Positions 54,995 through 63,334 of a stretch of DNA of 64,000 bases are shown here, piece by piece. The notes under the pieces are model-generated. The model was given only the letters and a program-made list of their open reading frames with translations. It was not told where the DNA came from and searched no databases. The DNA comes from Niallia taxi. GTDB lineage: Bacteria > Bacillota > Bacilli > Bacillales > Cytobacillaceae. Position 1 is the stretch's first letter. Each line of letters starts with the position of its first letter. The position numbers and the translations under genes are program-made. Where the stretch lies: NCBI RefSeq assembly GCF_032818155.1, contig NZ_CP102590.1, forward strand, positions 372,001-436,000, in the 5' to 3' direction.

Positions 54995-56128
54995 TTGAAA
55001 AAAATACGGTTATTGTTGCTTTGCACATTACTAGTCGTGCTTTCAGGCTGCTTTCCAACAGGTGAACAAAACGCTGCTTCTGATTCAGAAAAGGTAAACA
55101 TAGCAAATGAACCAATACCTGACAATCTTAATATGGAATTGGACAAAAACTTACTTATTAAAGCAGATATAACAGGGGGAGAAAATAACGAATATCCCTC
55201 CCTCTCCATCTCATTGAAGGACTTAAACAGCGATCCGTTAAAGCAGGATTTGGTAACAGACAAAAAATTATTAGAAACCTTCAAAAGCAACAGTGATATT
55301 AAACCAGACTATAAAGATACCTACTTTGAATTTACAGATGGATCGCATATGTCCATACAATTAGGTGCTGTTCGTTTTGAAGATACGTTCTACAGTGATC
55401 GTGAATATTTTGATGTTATATATGGAGCAAAACCTTATATTCGCGCTGATTTGCACGATATATACAAAAAAACAACACTTGAAAATATTAATAGCAATGA
55501 AGCCATTGAACAAGTGAAAAAGGCAGCAACTGAATTTGGTGTAATTAATCTTGGAAATCCAGATGTGGTTGCTTTAGATTTAGAGACATTAAAAAGTGAA
55601 TGGGAAGACTATGAACAAAAGGACGGCAGCCATCCTCGCAAATGGGAAAAGGCTGATGAAGCATATGTAGTCACCTTTCCTGTTGTCCATAACAATCTAA
55701 ACATAACAAATAAAGGTTATTTAAGTAATGCTGCCAACATAGCAGTTATTGGAAGCCGGGTTATAGGTGTTGTTAATAAAGATGGAATAATCGCCTTAAC
55801 TTTAGACGGCATTTACGATACAGGCACAACAATAAAGGATAAAGTAAATCCAAGTTCCTTGGAAGATGCCTTAAAAATGGTGAAAACCAAGTATAAGGAC
55901 GTCGTATTAACAGACCCCATAACAATTTCTAAAATAGCATTAGAATATGTTCCAATTGTGTCCAAGCAGGATTCCATTAGCTATGAACTAATCCCTGCAT
56001 GGGTTTTTACTGCCAAACAAGATGTAACGTCCACTGATGGAAAAGATACGTACACTGCACCCGTTTATTTTACTATTATAATTGATGCTGATACTGGCCA
56101 AGAAATGCGTATTGGAAGTGACTATTAA
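54995..56128 (+). CDS. Lipoprotein of the ABC-transporter operon
   Basis: A 377-residue lipoprotein (lipobox LSGC near residue 19) starting at TTG behind AAGGAG. The mature protein has a mainly beta structure, with a C-terminal PepSY-like segment (WVFTAKQD...YFTIIIDADTGQEM) shared with regulatory lipoproteins such as YycI-type proteins. It follows the secreted-protein gene by 84 bp and precedes the permease gene by one base. It could be the extracellular sensor or binding component for the transporter, which is inference. Confidence 0.72.
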   Translation: MKKIRLLLLCTLLVVLSGCFPTGEQNAASDSEKVNIANEPIPDNLNMELDKNLLIKADITGGENNEYPSLSISLKDLNSDPLKQDLVTDKKLLETFKSNSDIKPDYKDTYFEFTDGSHMSIQLGAVRFEDTFYSDREYFDVIYGAKPYIRADLHDIYKKTTLENINSNEAIEQVKKAATEFGVINLGNPDVVALDLETLKSEWEDYEQKDGSHPRKWEKADEAYVVTFPVVHNNLNITNKGYLSNAANIAVIGSRVIGVVNKDGIIALTLDGIYDTGTTIKDKVNPSSLEDALKMVKTKYKDVVLTDPITISKIALEYVPIVSKQDSISYELIPAWVFTAKQDVTSTDGKDTYTAPVYFTIIIDADTGQEMRIGSDY

Positions 56129-56129
56129 T

Positions 56130-56909
56130 ATGAAAAGAAGAGCATTAACTATGTCGTTTATGCAAGTATTTTCGTCGCCTGTTTTTTACCTTTCCATCAT
56201 CGGTGTTACTGTGCTTTGTTTTATAAGTGTTTGGCAAGAAATAAACAATGGCGGTGGGGATGTAGCTTATTTATTTGATATCTTCATAGGTTTAACAATG
56301 TTTAAAAAATTAGTTGTTTTATTTGCAGCATTTCCTTATGTAGCCAGCTTCTGCAGTGATTGGAAATGCCAATTTATAAAACCAGTTGTCATCCGCACAG
56401 GGATAAGCAAATATGTATGGTCAAAATTTATTACTTGTTTTGTCAGTGGGATATTAACTGTATTTATAGGTCAAATCCTATTTATCATCATATTGTCATT
56501 TAAGTTTCCCTTGTTTCCAAATGAAGATTTAAACGAAGTGTTGCTTCTACCATTTAAATCACTTAGTACTGGTTTTTTCCCGCCTTTATATTTATTAGCA
56601 CAAAGTTTTGTTTTTAGTATGGCAGCAGCATTATGGACAGTTGTTGGTTTAACATTATCTGCATTCATCCCCGTTCACTTTGCCGCAATAGCTGCACCCG
56701 TAATTGCCAGTTATCTATTAGAAGAAGTTACCACCCTACTTCCAAATGCATTTAACCTTTATTTACTTACAAGAAGTTCAGATGTCATTCAGCAGGGTCC
56801 CCTCGTTAGTTTTATCTACTTTTGTTTTATTTTTATTATGTTATCAGTACTCGCTGGCTGGCTGTTTTCTTATCAAGTTAAAAGGAGGGTGCGTAATGAA
56901 GTTGTTTAA
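56130..56909 (+). CDS. ABC transporter permease subunit 1
   Basis: About 259 residues with six predicted helices. An upstream in-frame start overlaps the lipoprotein gene, but the ATG at 56130 gives a natural Arg/Lys-rich N-terminus (KRRALTMSF). It resembles the membrane proteins of the yybJKLM-type operon of B. subtilis. It ends by overlapping the second permease start by 14 bp, showing coupling. It likely forms a two-permease ABC exporter. Confidence 0.78.
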   Translation: MKRRALTMSFMQVFSSPVFYLSIIGVTVLCFISVWQEINNGGGDVAYLFDIFIGLTMFKKLVVLFAAFPYVASFCSDWKCQFIKPVVIRTGISKYVWSKFITCFVSGILTVFIGQILFIIILSFKFPLFPNEDLNEVLLLPFKSLSTGFFPPLYLLAQSFVFSMAAALWTVVGLTLSAFIPVHFAAIAAPVIASYLLEEVTTLLPNAFNLYLLTRSSDVIQQGPLVSFIYFCFIFIMLSVLAGWLFSYQVKRRVRNEVV

Positions 56910-57747
56910 TACAGCAAGATTTGTATGTTTTCAAAATTTCCGTAAATGGTCCTCCAATTACCGCGTTTGGATTATCGCTATTCTGCTGATCATATTGACA
57001 CATAGCTTTACGAAGGAAATCATAGATTTTGGAAAAGACATTGATATTAATGTCTCGCCATGGATGTTTCCGTTTCTTTTTACACAGAAGTTTATTAAGC
57101 TACTTTTCTTTTTTCCATTAATATTACTGTTTAGTGATGCTCCGTTTATTGACGAGAACCAGCCCTATATAATCGCAAGAAGCGGCAGAATTCCGTGGAG
57201 CATCGGGCAAATAGGGTATATTTTCATCGCATCAGCAGTTTATTTTATCTTTCTCCTGCTTCTATCTATCGGGCTTAACTTATTTAATATTCAATTTACG
57301 ATGGAATGGGGAAAGGTTCTTGGCACACTTGCAAATACAAATGCTGCCCATGTAGTTAACTTAAAAACATATATTCCTTCAGATGTTTTACACTATTTTT
57401 CGCCTGTTCAAGCATTGTGGTTTTCTCTCCTGCTTTCCTGGTTAACCGGAGTATTATTAGGGCTTATCATTTATGTTATTAATTCCTTTTCGAATACTAG
57501 AGTGTTTGGCATATTAACAGCATCTTTCCTGCTAGTTTTAGATGCGACTGTAACTAATAACGATAATTTGTACCGTTTTTCACCTGTGTCATGGAGCAAT
57601 CTTGCCCGGATTGATATTAATGGCACAACACCAATGCCGTCGATAACCTATATTTATATTTGTTTTGCTCTACTGATTGGAGCATTGTTAGTATCAGCCA
57701 TTGTAATAAACCGTAAACAAACGATTAATGTATTACCACCTATTTAA
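56896..57747 (+). CDS. ABC transporter permease subunit 2
   Basis: 283 residues with six predicted helices and a larger loop between helices 3 and 4. The ATG at 56896 has AAAGGAGG just upstream, within the first permease gene. Paralogous in layout to subunit 1, though sequence similarity is low. The ATPase gene follows 20 bp later. Confidence 0.78.
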   Translation: MKLFNTARFVCFQNFRKWSSNYRVWIIAILLIILTHSFTKEIIDFGKDIDINVSPWMFPFLFTQKFIKLLFFFPLILLFSDAPFIDENQPYIIARSGRIPWSIGQIGYIFIASAVYFIFLLLLSIGLNLFNIQFTMEWGKVLGTLANTNAAHVVNLKTYIPSDVLHYFSPVQALWFSLLLSWLTGVLLGLIIYVINSFSNTRVFGILTASFLLVLDATVTNNDNLYRFSPVSWSNLARIDINGTTPMPSITYIYICFALLIGALLVSAIVINRKQTINVLPPI

Positions 57748-57767
57748 ACAAGAAAGGAGTAATTAAG

Positions 57768-58421
57768 ATGCAAGCAGGTATAGAGGTCCATGATTTAACA
57801 GTAAGCTTTGGAGAAACGACTGTATTAAATAATATTTCCTTATCATTTGAAGAAAATAAGATCCACGGTTTAGTTGGCAGGAATGGTTCTGGGAAAACAA
57901 TGCTCTTAAAATGTATTTGCGGGTTCGTTCTCCCTGCGGCTGGAAGTATTAAGATAGCTCATCAGCAAATCGGGAAGGATTGTGACGTACCAGAGAATAT
58001 TGGAATAATTATTGAAGCACCGGGTTTTCTTCCTAATTATGATGGGTACACCAATTTAAAATTTCTTGCTGCAATCAAAAAGCAAATCTCAAAAGAACAG
58101 ATTCTGCAAGTAATTGAAAAGGTTGGATTAGATTCTAAAAGCAAAAAGCATGTCGGCAAATATTCACTTGGAATGAGGCAGCGACTTGGTCTCGCTCAGG
58201 CACTGATGGAGAATCCTGATATTCTTATTCTTGATGAACCGATGAATGGCTTGGATAATCAAGGTGTGAAAGATATTCGCAAGGTCCTTTTAGAGCTGAA
58301 AAATCAAGGAAAAACAATATTACTCGCAAGCCATAGTAGAGAGGATATCGAAATTCTGTGTGACACAGTAAATGAATTGGATCACGGCAAAATAATAAAC
58401 TCGTATACTAAAAATGGTTGA
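57768..58421 (+). CDS. ABC transporter ATPase of the small-protein operon
   Basis: A 217-residue ATPase: Walker A GRNGSGKTM, signature YSLGMRQRLGLA, Walker B DILILDEPMNGLD and H-loop ASHSRED. It belongs to the CcmA/BcrA-type group used for export or for resistance to peptides. The Q-loop region (EAPGFLPNYDG) is typical. It is the last gene of the five-gene operon, ended by a strong terminator. Direction of transport is probably export. Confidence 0.9.
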   Translation: MQAGIEVHDLTVSFGETTVLNNISLSFEENKIHGLVGRNGSGKTMLLKCICGFVLPAAGSIKIAHQQIGKDCDVPENIGIIIEAPGFLPNYDGYTNLKFLAAIKKQISKEQILQVIEKVGLDSKSKKHVGKYSLGMRQRLGLAQALMENPDILILDEPMNGLDNQGVKDIRKVLLELKNQGKTILLASHSREDIEILCDTVNELDHGKIINSYTKNG

Positions 58422-58436
58422 TTAGTGTTTATAAAA

Positions 58437-58469
58437 AAAATGACTCAAGACAGCTCTTGAGTCATTTTT
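58437..58469. terminator. Bidirectional terminator
   Basis: AAAATGACTCAAGA/TCTTGAGTCATTTT perfect 14-bp stem, T-runs on both sides, between the ABC operon and the lipase gene. Confidence 0.92.
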
Positions 58470-58482
58470 CTTATATCTTATA

Positions 58483-59118
58483 TTAGTTCGTATTCTGGCC
58501 CCCGCCATTTAATCCTGCCTTAATAAGCTCATTGACCTTGCTGTTAGCAACCAATCCTAAATGGCCAATCCCACTAAGCTGAACGTTTTTCGCTCCTTTT
58601 AGGTTAGATAGCCATGTTGGTACTAAATAATCACTTGAACTGTAAATAGATGTATACAAAATTTTATGATTAGAGTCTTTTCCAACAGGTGCTGTTGATG
58701 TAATGAAGCGGTTAGGTGAACCTAATGTCACAACATCATTGACTTTTGTTCCGCCTGTATTCAAGATATACGTCAGTGTATTAATTCCGCCGGCACTATG
58801 ACCGATAATATCGACTTTGCTCTTGCCTGTTTTCTTTAACACTTGATCAACATATGTTGCAAGCTGTTTTGCATTTGTGTAGCTGTTACCTGTTTTATCG
58901 ATTAGTTCAATCGCATAAAGCTCGTTATCTGCCCAGCCCTGTGACTTTAGATAGCTTTTAATCGCAAAGAAGTTGGTGCTGTTCCCGCCTGTACCATGGA
59001 CATAAATGACTGGATCATGACTTGATGCTGCTTTAGATACAGAAGGCTTAATGCCAACAACAGAAACAAAAATAGCCATACACGCAACTAATGAAATTAG
59101 TAATTTAGTATTCTTCAT
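58483..59118 (-). CDS. Secreted small lipase/esterase 1 (LipA/LipB-type)
   Basis: A 211-residue secreted alpha/beta hydrolase with signal peptide (about 1-30, SKAASSHD). The oxyanion region is VIYVHGTGGNSTNF, nucleophile Ser in DIIGHSAGGINTL (about 107), catalytic Asp in SSDYLVP, catalytic His in GIGHLGLVAN. It matches the small lidless B. subtilis lipases. Here the nucleophile elbow reads GHSAG. It hydrolyses short- to medium-chain esters outside the cell. Confidence 0.92.
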   Translation of the reverse strand: MKNTKLLISLVACMAIFVSVVGIKPSVSKAASSHDPVIYVHGTGGNSTNFFAIKSYLKSQGWADNELYAIELIDKTGNSYTNAKQLATYVDQVLKKTGKSKVDIIGHSAGGINTLTYILNTGGTKVNDVVTLGSPNRFITSTAPVGKDSNHKILYTSIYSSSDYLVPTWLSNLKGAKNVQLSGIGHLGLVANSKVNELIKAGLNGGGQNTN

Positions 59119-59314
59119 TATTTCCTCCCTGTTTTCAAAAAGTTATCTTGCTATAACTAATTGTTATCTATTTCGGGAGGAGAAACAACCGGTAAGATTT
59201 GCTAGGTTGGTAATTTGCTAGGTAAAATAAAAGATTCAAACCACTAATATATAGAGGATCATAGATGCAGTTTAGTAAGAATTCTACTTGTAATATGTTC
59301 ATTTTTTCTTAAAA

Positions 59315-59347
59315 AAACTCTTATTGACCTTTCATCAATAAGAGTTT
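59315..59347 (-). terminator. Terminator of lipase 2 gene
   Basis: AAACTCTTATTGA/TCAATAAGAGTTT stem with a U-run on the minus strand. Confidence 0.85.
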
Positions 59348-59366
59348 CGGATGTCCTATGCAATAA

Positions 59367-59999
59367 CTATTTATTCGTATTCAAACCGCCGCCATCTAAT
59401 CCAGCCTTAATTAACTCGTTCACCTTTTTACTAGCAACTAGCCCCAAATGGTCAACGCCACTGATTTGGATATTTTTCGCTCCATCAAGGATGGAAAGAC
59501 GGTATGGTGTTATATAATCGGTTGTGCTGTAAATGGAAGTATACAAAATCTTGCGGTTAGGATCTGTTCCTACAGGTGCTTTTGTTGTTATTACACGATT
59601 TGGAGACCCTAATGTCACAACATCACTAACCTTGCTTCCACCTGTATTAAGGATATATGTTAAGGCATTAATGCCGCCTGCACTGTGACCGATAATATCG
59701 ACTTTCTTTTTCCCTGTTTTCTTTAGTACATCATCTACATAAGTGGCAAGCTGTTTTGCATTAGTAATACTGTTGCCTGTTTTATCAACTAATTCAATGG
59801 CATAAAGCTCATTGTCTGCCCAGCCTTGCTGCTTCAAGTAGGTTTTTATGAAATAAAAGTTCGTACTGTTTCCGCCTAAACCATGAACGAAAATAACGGG
59901 ATCATGTGTAACTCGTTGTGCTTCGGAGACAGTAGGATTTAAACCGACTGAGCATAAAAGGATTGTCATGCATGCTATTAGTGAATGTACCACTCTCAT
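59367..59999 (-). CDS. Secreted small lipase/esterase 2 (LipA/LipB-type)
   Basis: 210 residues from the ATG at 59999 (AGGAGG in front; a longer start adds unrelated residues). It is a tandem paralogue of lipase 1, with the same catalytic blocks (VIFVHGLGGNSTNF, DIIGHSAGGINAL, TTDYITP, GVDHLGLVAS). The genes are 248 bp apart with separate terminators, so they are expressed independently. They may differ in substrate or conditions of expression. Confidence 0.92.
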   Translation of the reverse strand: MRVVHSLIACMTILLCSVGLNPTVSEAQRVTHDPVIFVHGLGGNSTNFYFIKTYLKQQGWADNELYAIELVDKTGNSITNAKQLATYVDDVLKKTGKKKVDIIGHSAGGINALTYILNTGGSKVSDVVTLGSPNRVITTKAPVGTDPNRKILYTSIYSTTDYITPYRLSILDGAKNIQISGVDHLGLVASKKVNELIKAGLDGGGLNTNK

Positions 60000-60394
60000 T
60001 TTTTTATTTCCTCCTAGAAACTGTGCTGTTTTTGCCTGTTTATTATGTACACTTTTCAAGGAGAAGCCTCAGGTAATTTTTGTTAGCAAAACAGAAATTT
60101 TTTTACCTTACGGACTCTGAGATGGATAAAGTAAAATAAGTGGAGAATAATAATAATAATGATAAAAAATATCCATCTAACTTTTGACCTTTTGAGAATT
60201 AATATAGTATGTCTTTAAGATTAATACGTTTCATTTCGTTGCGCTGCACCCACTCGCTTTCCGATGGTCCTCGTCTTTGTCTGCGGGGTTTAGAGCATCT
60301 TCTAATTACGGCTAGAATCGAGTGACCTCCGCTCCATTCCACTAAGATTTTTATTTCTTGTATTTAAACCGTAAACAATAACATAAAAAAAACC
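60000..60394. other. Gene-free spacer with GC-rich intergenic repeat
   Basis: No gene. At about 60225-60345 base composition rises (GCGCTGCACCCACTCGC..., ...CCTCCGCTCCATTCC) with a short inverted pair CACTCG/CGAGTG. This is the look of a dispersed Bacillus intergenic repeat. The first 200 bp holds the promoter side of lipase 2. Confidence 0.4.
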
Positions 60395-60419
60395 GAACTA
60401 TTAATAAATATAATAGTTC
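60395..60419 (-). terminator. Terminator of the amino-sugar-acid operon
   Basis: GAACTATTA/TAATAGTTC stem with eight U on the minus strand. Confidence 0.85.
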
Positions 60420-60464
60420 AGCTTTAACCTAGACTTAACTACACAAGTCCTGTTCTTTACTATT

Positions 60465-61481
60465 TCACCTTTCAATATCTCCTACTGATTCTGTGATCGC
60501 CCGCAATATTTCCGACTCTGTCGACATTGGTGTGTCTCCTGCGATTGTATGTGCGAGCATTCCCGCGGCGGCGGCAAATTCAACTGTTTTCTCAGGTGGA
60601 AATCCTTCCATTTCACCATGTATAATCCCGCTTGTATAGGCATCTCCTGCTCCAATTCTGTCATAGACAGAAAAAGATAATGTTTTTGAAAAGCTGAATG
60701 CTTGATTCTTAAAGATAAAACCTTGTAAGGAATGTGTATTGTCACCGTTGATTGTCCGGTGTGTGCCAGCAATGACAGAGATGTTATAGGTTTTTGCAAC
60801 AATTGGAATTAATTCCTTCAGCTGCTCACTGCGATCATTCTTCTCTGTTTTCAAGTTTAGTACAAACTGTGCATCCATTTCATTCATCATGACAATGTCA
60901 GCTAACTGCAGCATTTCTTCGTAATGTGGCTTCGCTTTTATATATCCGGCCTCACCCCAGAGCGATGGACGGTAGTTACAATCAAAAACAATTGTCCCCC
61001 CATTTTCCTTTACCGCTTTGGCTAATGTTTTCATAAGATGACGGACAGTATCATTCATTGCTAGCGTGATGCCACAAAAATGTACAATATCGACTTGCTT
61101 TACGATGGCGTTAAAATCATACGTTCCCTCAGCTGCGGTATTAAAACTGCTTTCAAGCCGATTGGTATATGTAACCCTACTTGGCCTGGCACCAAAGCCA
61201 TTTTCTAATACGTACATACCAACATACTTTCCATCTCGTCTAATGAATGATGTTGTGATTCCAAGTTTTTGAAGGTAGGAAAGAGCTGCATCACCAATTG
61301 GATTTTCTGGCAATGTGGACACAAGCAGCCCCGTATGGCCAAATCTTGCTAGTGCTGCGGTTACGTTCACTCCTGTACCAGAAAAGGAATAGTTTAAAGT
61401 GCTTCCTTGGGAGAGAAGTTTGTATCCAGGCACCTGCAGACGCATCATAACCTCTCCAAATGCTGCAACATTCTTAGGCAT
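60465..61481 (-). CDS. kdgK: 2-dehydro-3-deoxygluconokinase (PfkB family)
   Basis: About 338 residues, PfkB/ribokinase fold. N-terminal FGEVMMRLQVPG, central IVFDCNYRPSLWG, and the anion hole/catalytic motif DRIGAGDAYTSGI near 283 (catalytic Asp). It phosphorylates 2-keto-3-deoxygluconate to KDPG. The ATG at 61481 overlaps the aldolase stop by 8 bp. It is the last gene of the operon. Confidence 0.88.
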   Translation of the reverse strand: MPKNVAAFGEVMMRLQVPGYKLLSQGSTLNYSFSGTGVNVTAALARFGHTGLLVSTLPENPIGDAALSYLQKLGITTSFIRRDGKYVGMYVLENGFGARPSRVTYTNRLESSFNTAAEGTYDFNAIVKQVDIVHFCGITLAMNDTVRHLMKTLAKAVKENGGTIVFDCNYRPSLWGEAGYIKAKPHYEEMLQLADIVMMNEMDAQFVLNLKTEKNDRSEQLKELIPIVAKTYNISVIAGTHRTINGDNTHSLQGFIFKNQAFSFSKTLSFSVYDRIGAGDAYTSGIIHGEMEGFPPEKTVEFAAAAGMLAHTIAGDTPMSTESEILRAITESVGDIER

Positions 61482-62229
61482 GTTGATCAACCAATTTCTT
61501 TATAGTTGCAAGTAATTCACGTACATCCTCGATATTTGTATTTCCTTTGTTTTTGTCGATAATCGAGGAATACACATGTGGAATAACCTGCGGGACATTG
61601 GCTTCTAAAGCAATACGCAAAATTTGTTCAAAATTCTCTTTGTCAATCCCGCCTGTAGGCTCTAATGCAAAGCCTTCTTCACCACATGCTTGTGCAACAG
61701 CGCGGAATTCGTCTTCACTGCTTAACCCATTCATTGGGAAGTATTTTAATGCATTTCCGCCCATGTCGCGTACAAGCGCAATAGCAGTTTTGATTGGTAC
61801 AATTGCATGCTCTTCGTGTGCTGCACTAATTGGCCCTGTTGATATATTCACATAACCTACCCGTCCTGTTGGTGATACCAAGCTGTTAATCCAACTATCT
61901 TTTTCACCAAGATTGGCACGTGTAGCTCCAACAGAAGGAAACACTTGGTTTATATGACTGCCGGAATAGTATTTTGCAATCTCTGCAACAACAGCAGCTT
62001 GACGGTTGTCACCTGCACCCAATCCAATCGATACAGCTTCATCTATTTCTTTCCCATATTCCTTCATTGCTGTGACTGCTTCTTCTACAGTAGAATAATC
62101 CTTCGAAAGAACACCAACTAACACATAGCCTTCAGCAGCTTCAAAAACCTCTTTTGCATTCTCAACACTATTTGCTAAAACATTTAAGGCAACACGATTC
62201 CTGTAAAAACGGTTTGAGATATTGGACAT
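61474..62229 (-). CDS. dgaF: KDPG aldolase, DgaF family
   Basis: A 251-residue cytoplasmic aldolase of the DgaF (DUF1341) family. Blocks SIGLGAGDNRQA, HINQVFPSVGATRA, GNALKYFPMNGL and LEPTGGID are typical. It cleaves 2-keto-3-deoxy-6-phosphogluconate into pyruvate and glyceraldehyde-3-phosphate. It is one base after the lyase gene stop and overlaps the kinase gene, so the genes are strongly coupled. Confidence 0.88.
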   Translation of the reverse strand: MSNISNRFYRNRVALNVLANSVENAKEVFEAAEGYVLVGVLSKDYSTVEEAVTAMKEYGKEIDEAVSIGLGAGDNRQAAVVAEIAKYYSGSHINQVFPSVGATRANLGEKDSWINSLVSPTGRVGYVNISTGPISAAHEEHAIVPIKTAIALVRDMGGNALKYFPMNGLSSEDEFRAVAQACGEEGFALEPTGGIDKENFEQILRIALEANVPQVIPHVYSSIIDKNKGNTNIEDVRELLATIKKLVDQHA

Positions 62230-62230
62230 T

Positions 62231-63334
62231 TTATTTTCCTCCCACTATTTCACGTAGCTTAGATTCAATTACCTGAATATCATCATGCTGCAGCGGACGG
62301 GGATCGATATCGAAATAGCCCTGTCTCACACCATAATCACGTGTATAAATGGCAATCTCACCCTCTCGCAGTCTTGTATTCACTTCTTTTGCTGTTAATT
62401 GAACTTGTTCAGCATCAATTTGAATTCTGGCACGGAAAATGGCACGGCCCGCTTCATCCTGAACAATCGTTACGGTGACGCCATCAAGCTTATTAAGTGA
62501 CATTAATATTTGCAATGCTTCTTTCTCTTGTTCGCTTTTGTCTTCTTTATTGCCGTATTCATCAAGTGCCTGAAGTAAGCCGAATGTTGTTTCTTTCCCG
62601 ACTTTCATACTTCGTCCAATCCCATGTAATTGTGTCTTTAGCCACTCCATATAGATTCGTTTGCCAGCAACAATTCCTGAAGTTGGTCCTTCGATCGCCT
62701 TTGAACCACTGTAGATCGCAAGGTCAGAGAATTTCACATATTTTTGCAGGTCCTCTTCTGCTGCTGCATCAACGATAAGTGGAATTTCATTCCGTTTGGC
62801 AACCTCCCATGCTTCCTCAACAGAAATCATATTTTTTTGAACGGCATGATGTGATTTGACATAGAGGATAGCTGCTGTGTTCTCAGAAATGGCATCTTCG
62901 ATATGCTCCGCTTTCCCTTCATTGGCATAGCCAACCTCAACAGGCTTTCCACCGCCTAAATAAATCATCGTTTCCACTGGTGCTCCGTACTGTACATTGT
63001 GACCCTTTAGCATGATGATGTCACTTTTCGGAATATTCTCTTGATGAAGTCGCTCACTTTTACGGCGATTGCCCTGTGTTACAATTGCAGCAACAGAAAG
63101 AGCAATCCCGCTTGATGCCGAGTTTACGATTACTGCTGCCTCTGAACCTAGGATTTTTGCAACATAATCACCTGCTTTATCGACTAAATCTGCGATCTCC
63201 ACATAGTTTTGTCCACCATGCTTCATGGCATCCATCACCGTATCAGTTGGTGCTGACACACCTAAGATACTCATTCGCCCACTTGCATTAATTACACGCT
63301 TAAGCCCATATTTAGCATTTAATGAATTCTCCAT
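62231..63334 (-). CDS. dgaE: PLP-dependent lyase, DgaE/SelA-like
   Basis: A 367-residue PLP enzyme of the SelA-like fold, DgaE branch: VINASGRMSILGVS, VIVNSASSGIALSVAAI, and the PLP lysine in YSGSKAIEGPTSG (Lys212). DgaE eliminates ammonia from D-glucosaminate-6-phosphate to give KDPG. AAGGAG stands before the ATG. It overlaps the upstream metallohydrolase gene by 23 bp. With kdgK in the operon, it might instead act on an unphosphorylated amino-sugar acid. Confidence 0.88.
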   Translation of the reverse strand: MENSLNAKYGLKRVINASGRMSILGVSAPTDTVMDAMKHGGQNYVEIADLVDKAGDYVAKILGSEAAVIVNSASSGIALSVAAIVTQGNRRKSERLHQENIPKSDIIMLKGHNVQYGAPVETMIYLGGGKPVEVGYANEGKAEHIEDAISENTAAILYVKSHHAVQKNMISVEEAWEVAKRNEIPLIVDAAAEEDLQKYVKFSDLAIYSGSKAIEGPTSGIVAGKRIYMEWLKTQLHGIGRSMKVGKETTFGLLQALDEYGNKEDKSEQEKEALQILMSLNKLDGVTVTIVQDEAGRAIFRARIQIDAEQVQLTAKEVNTRLREGEIAIYTRDYGVRQGYFDIDPRPLQHDDIQVIESKLREIVGGK

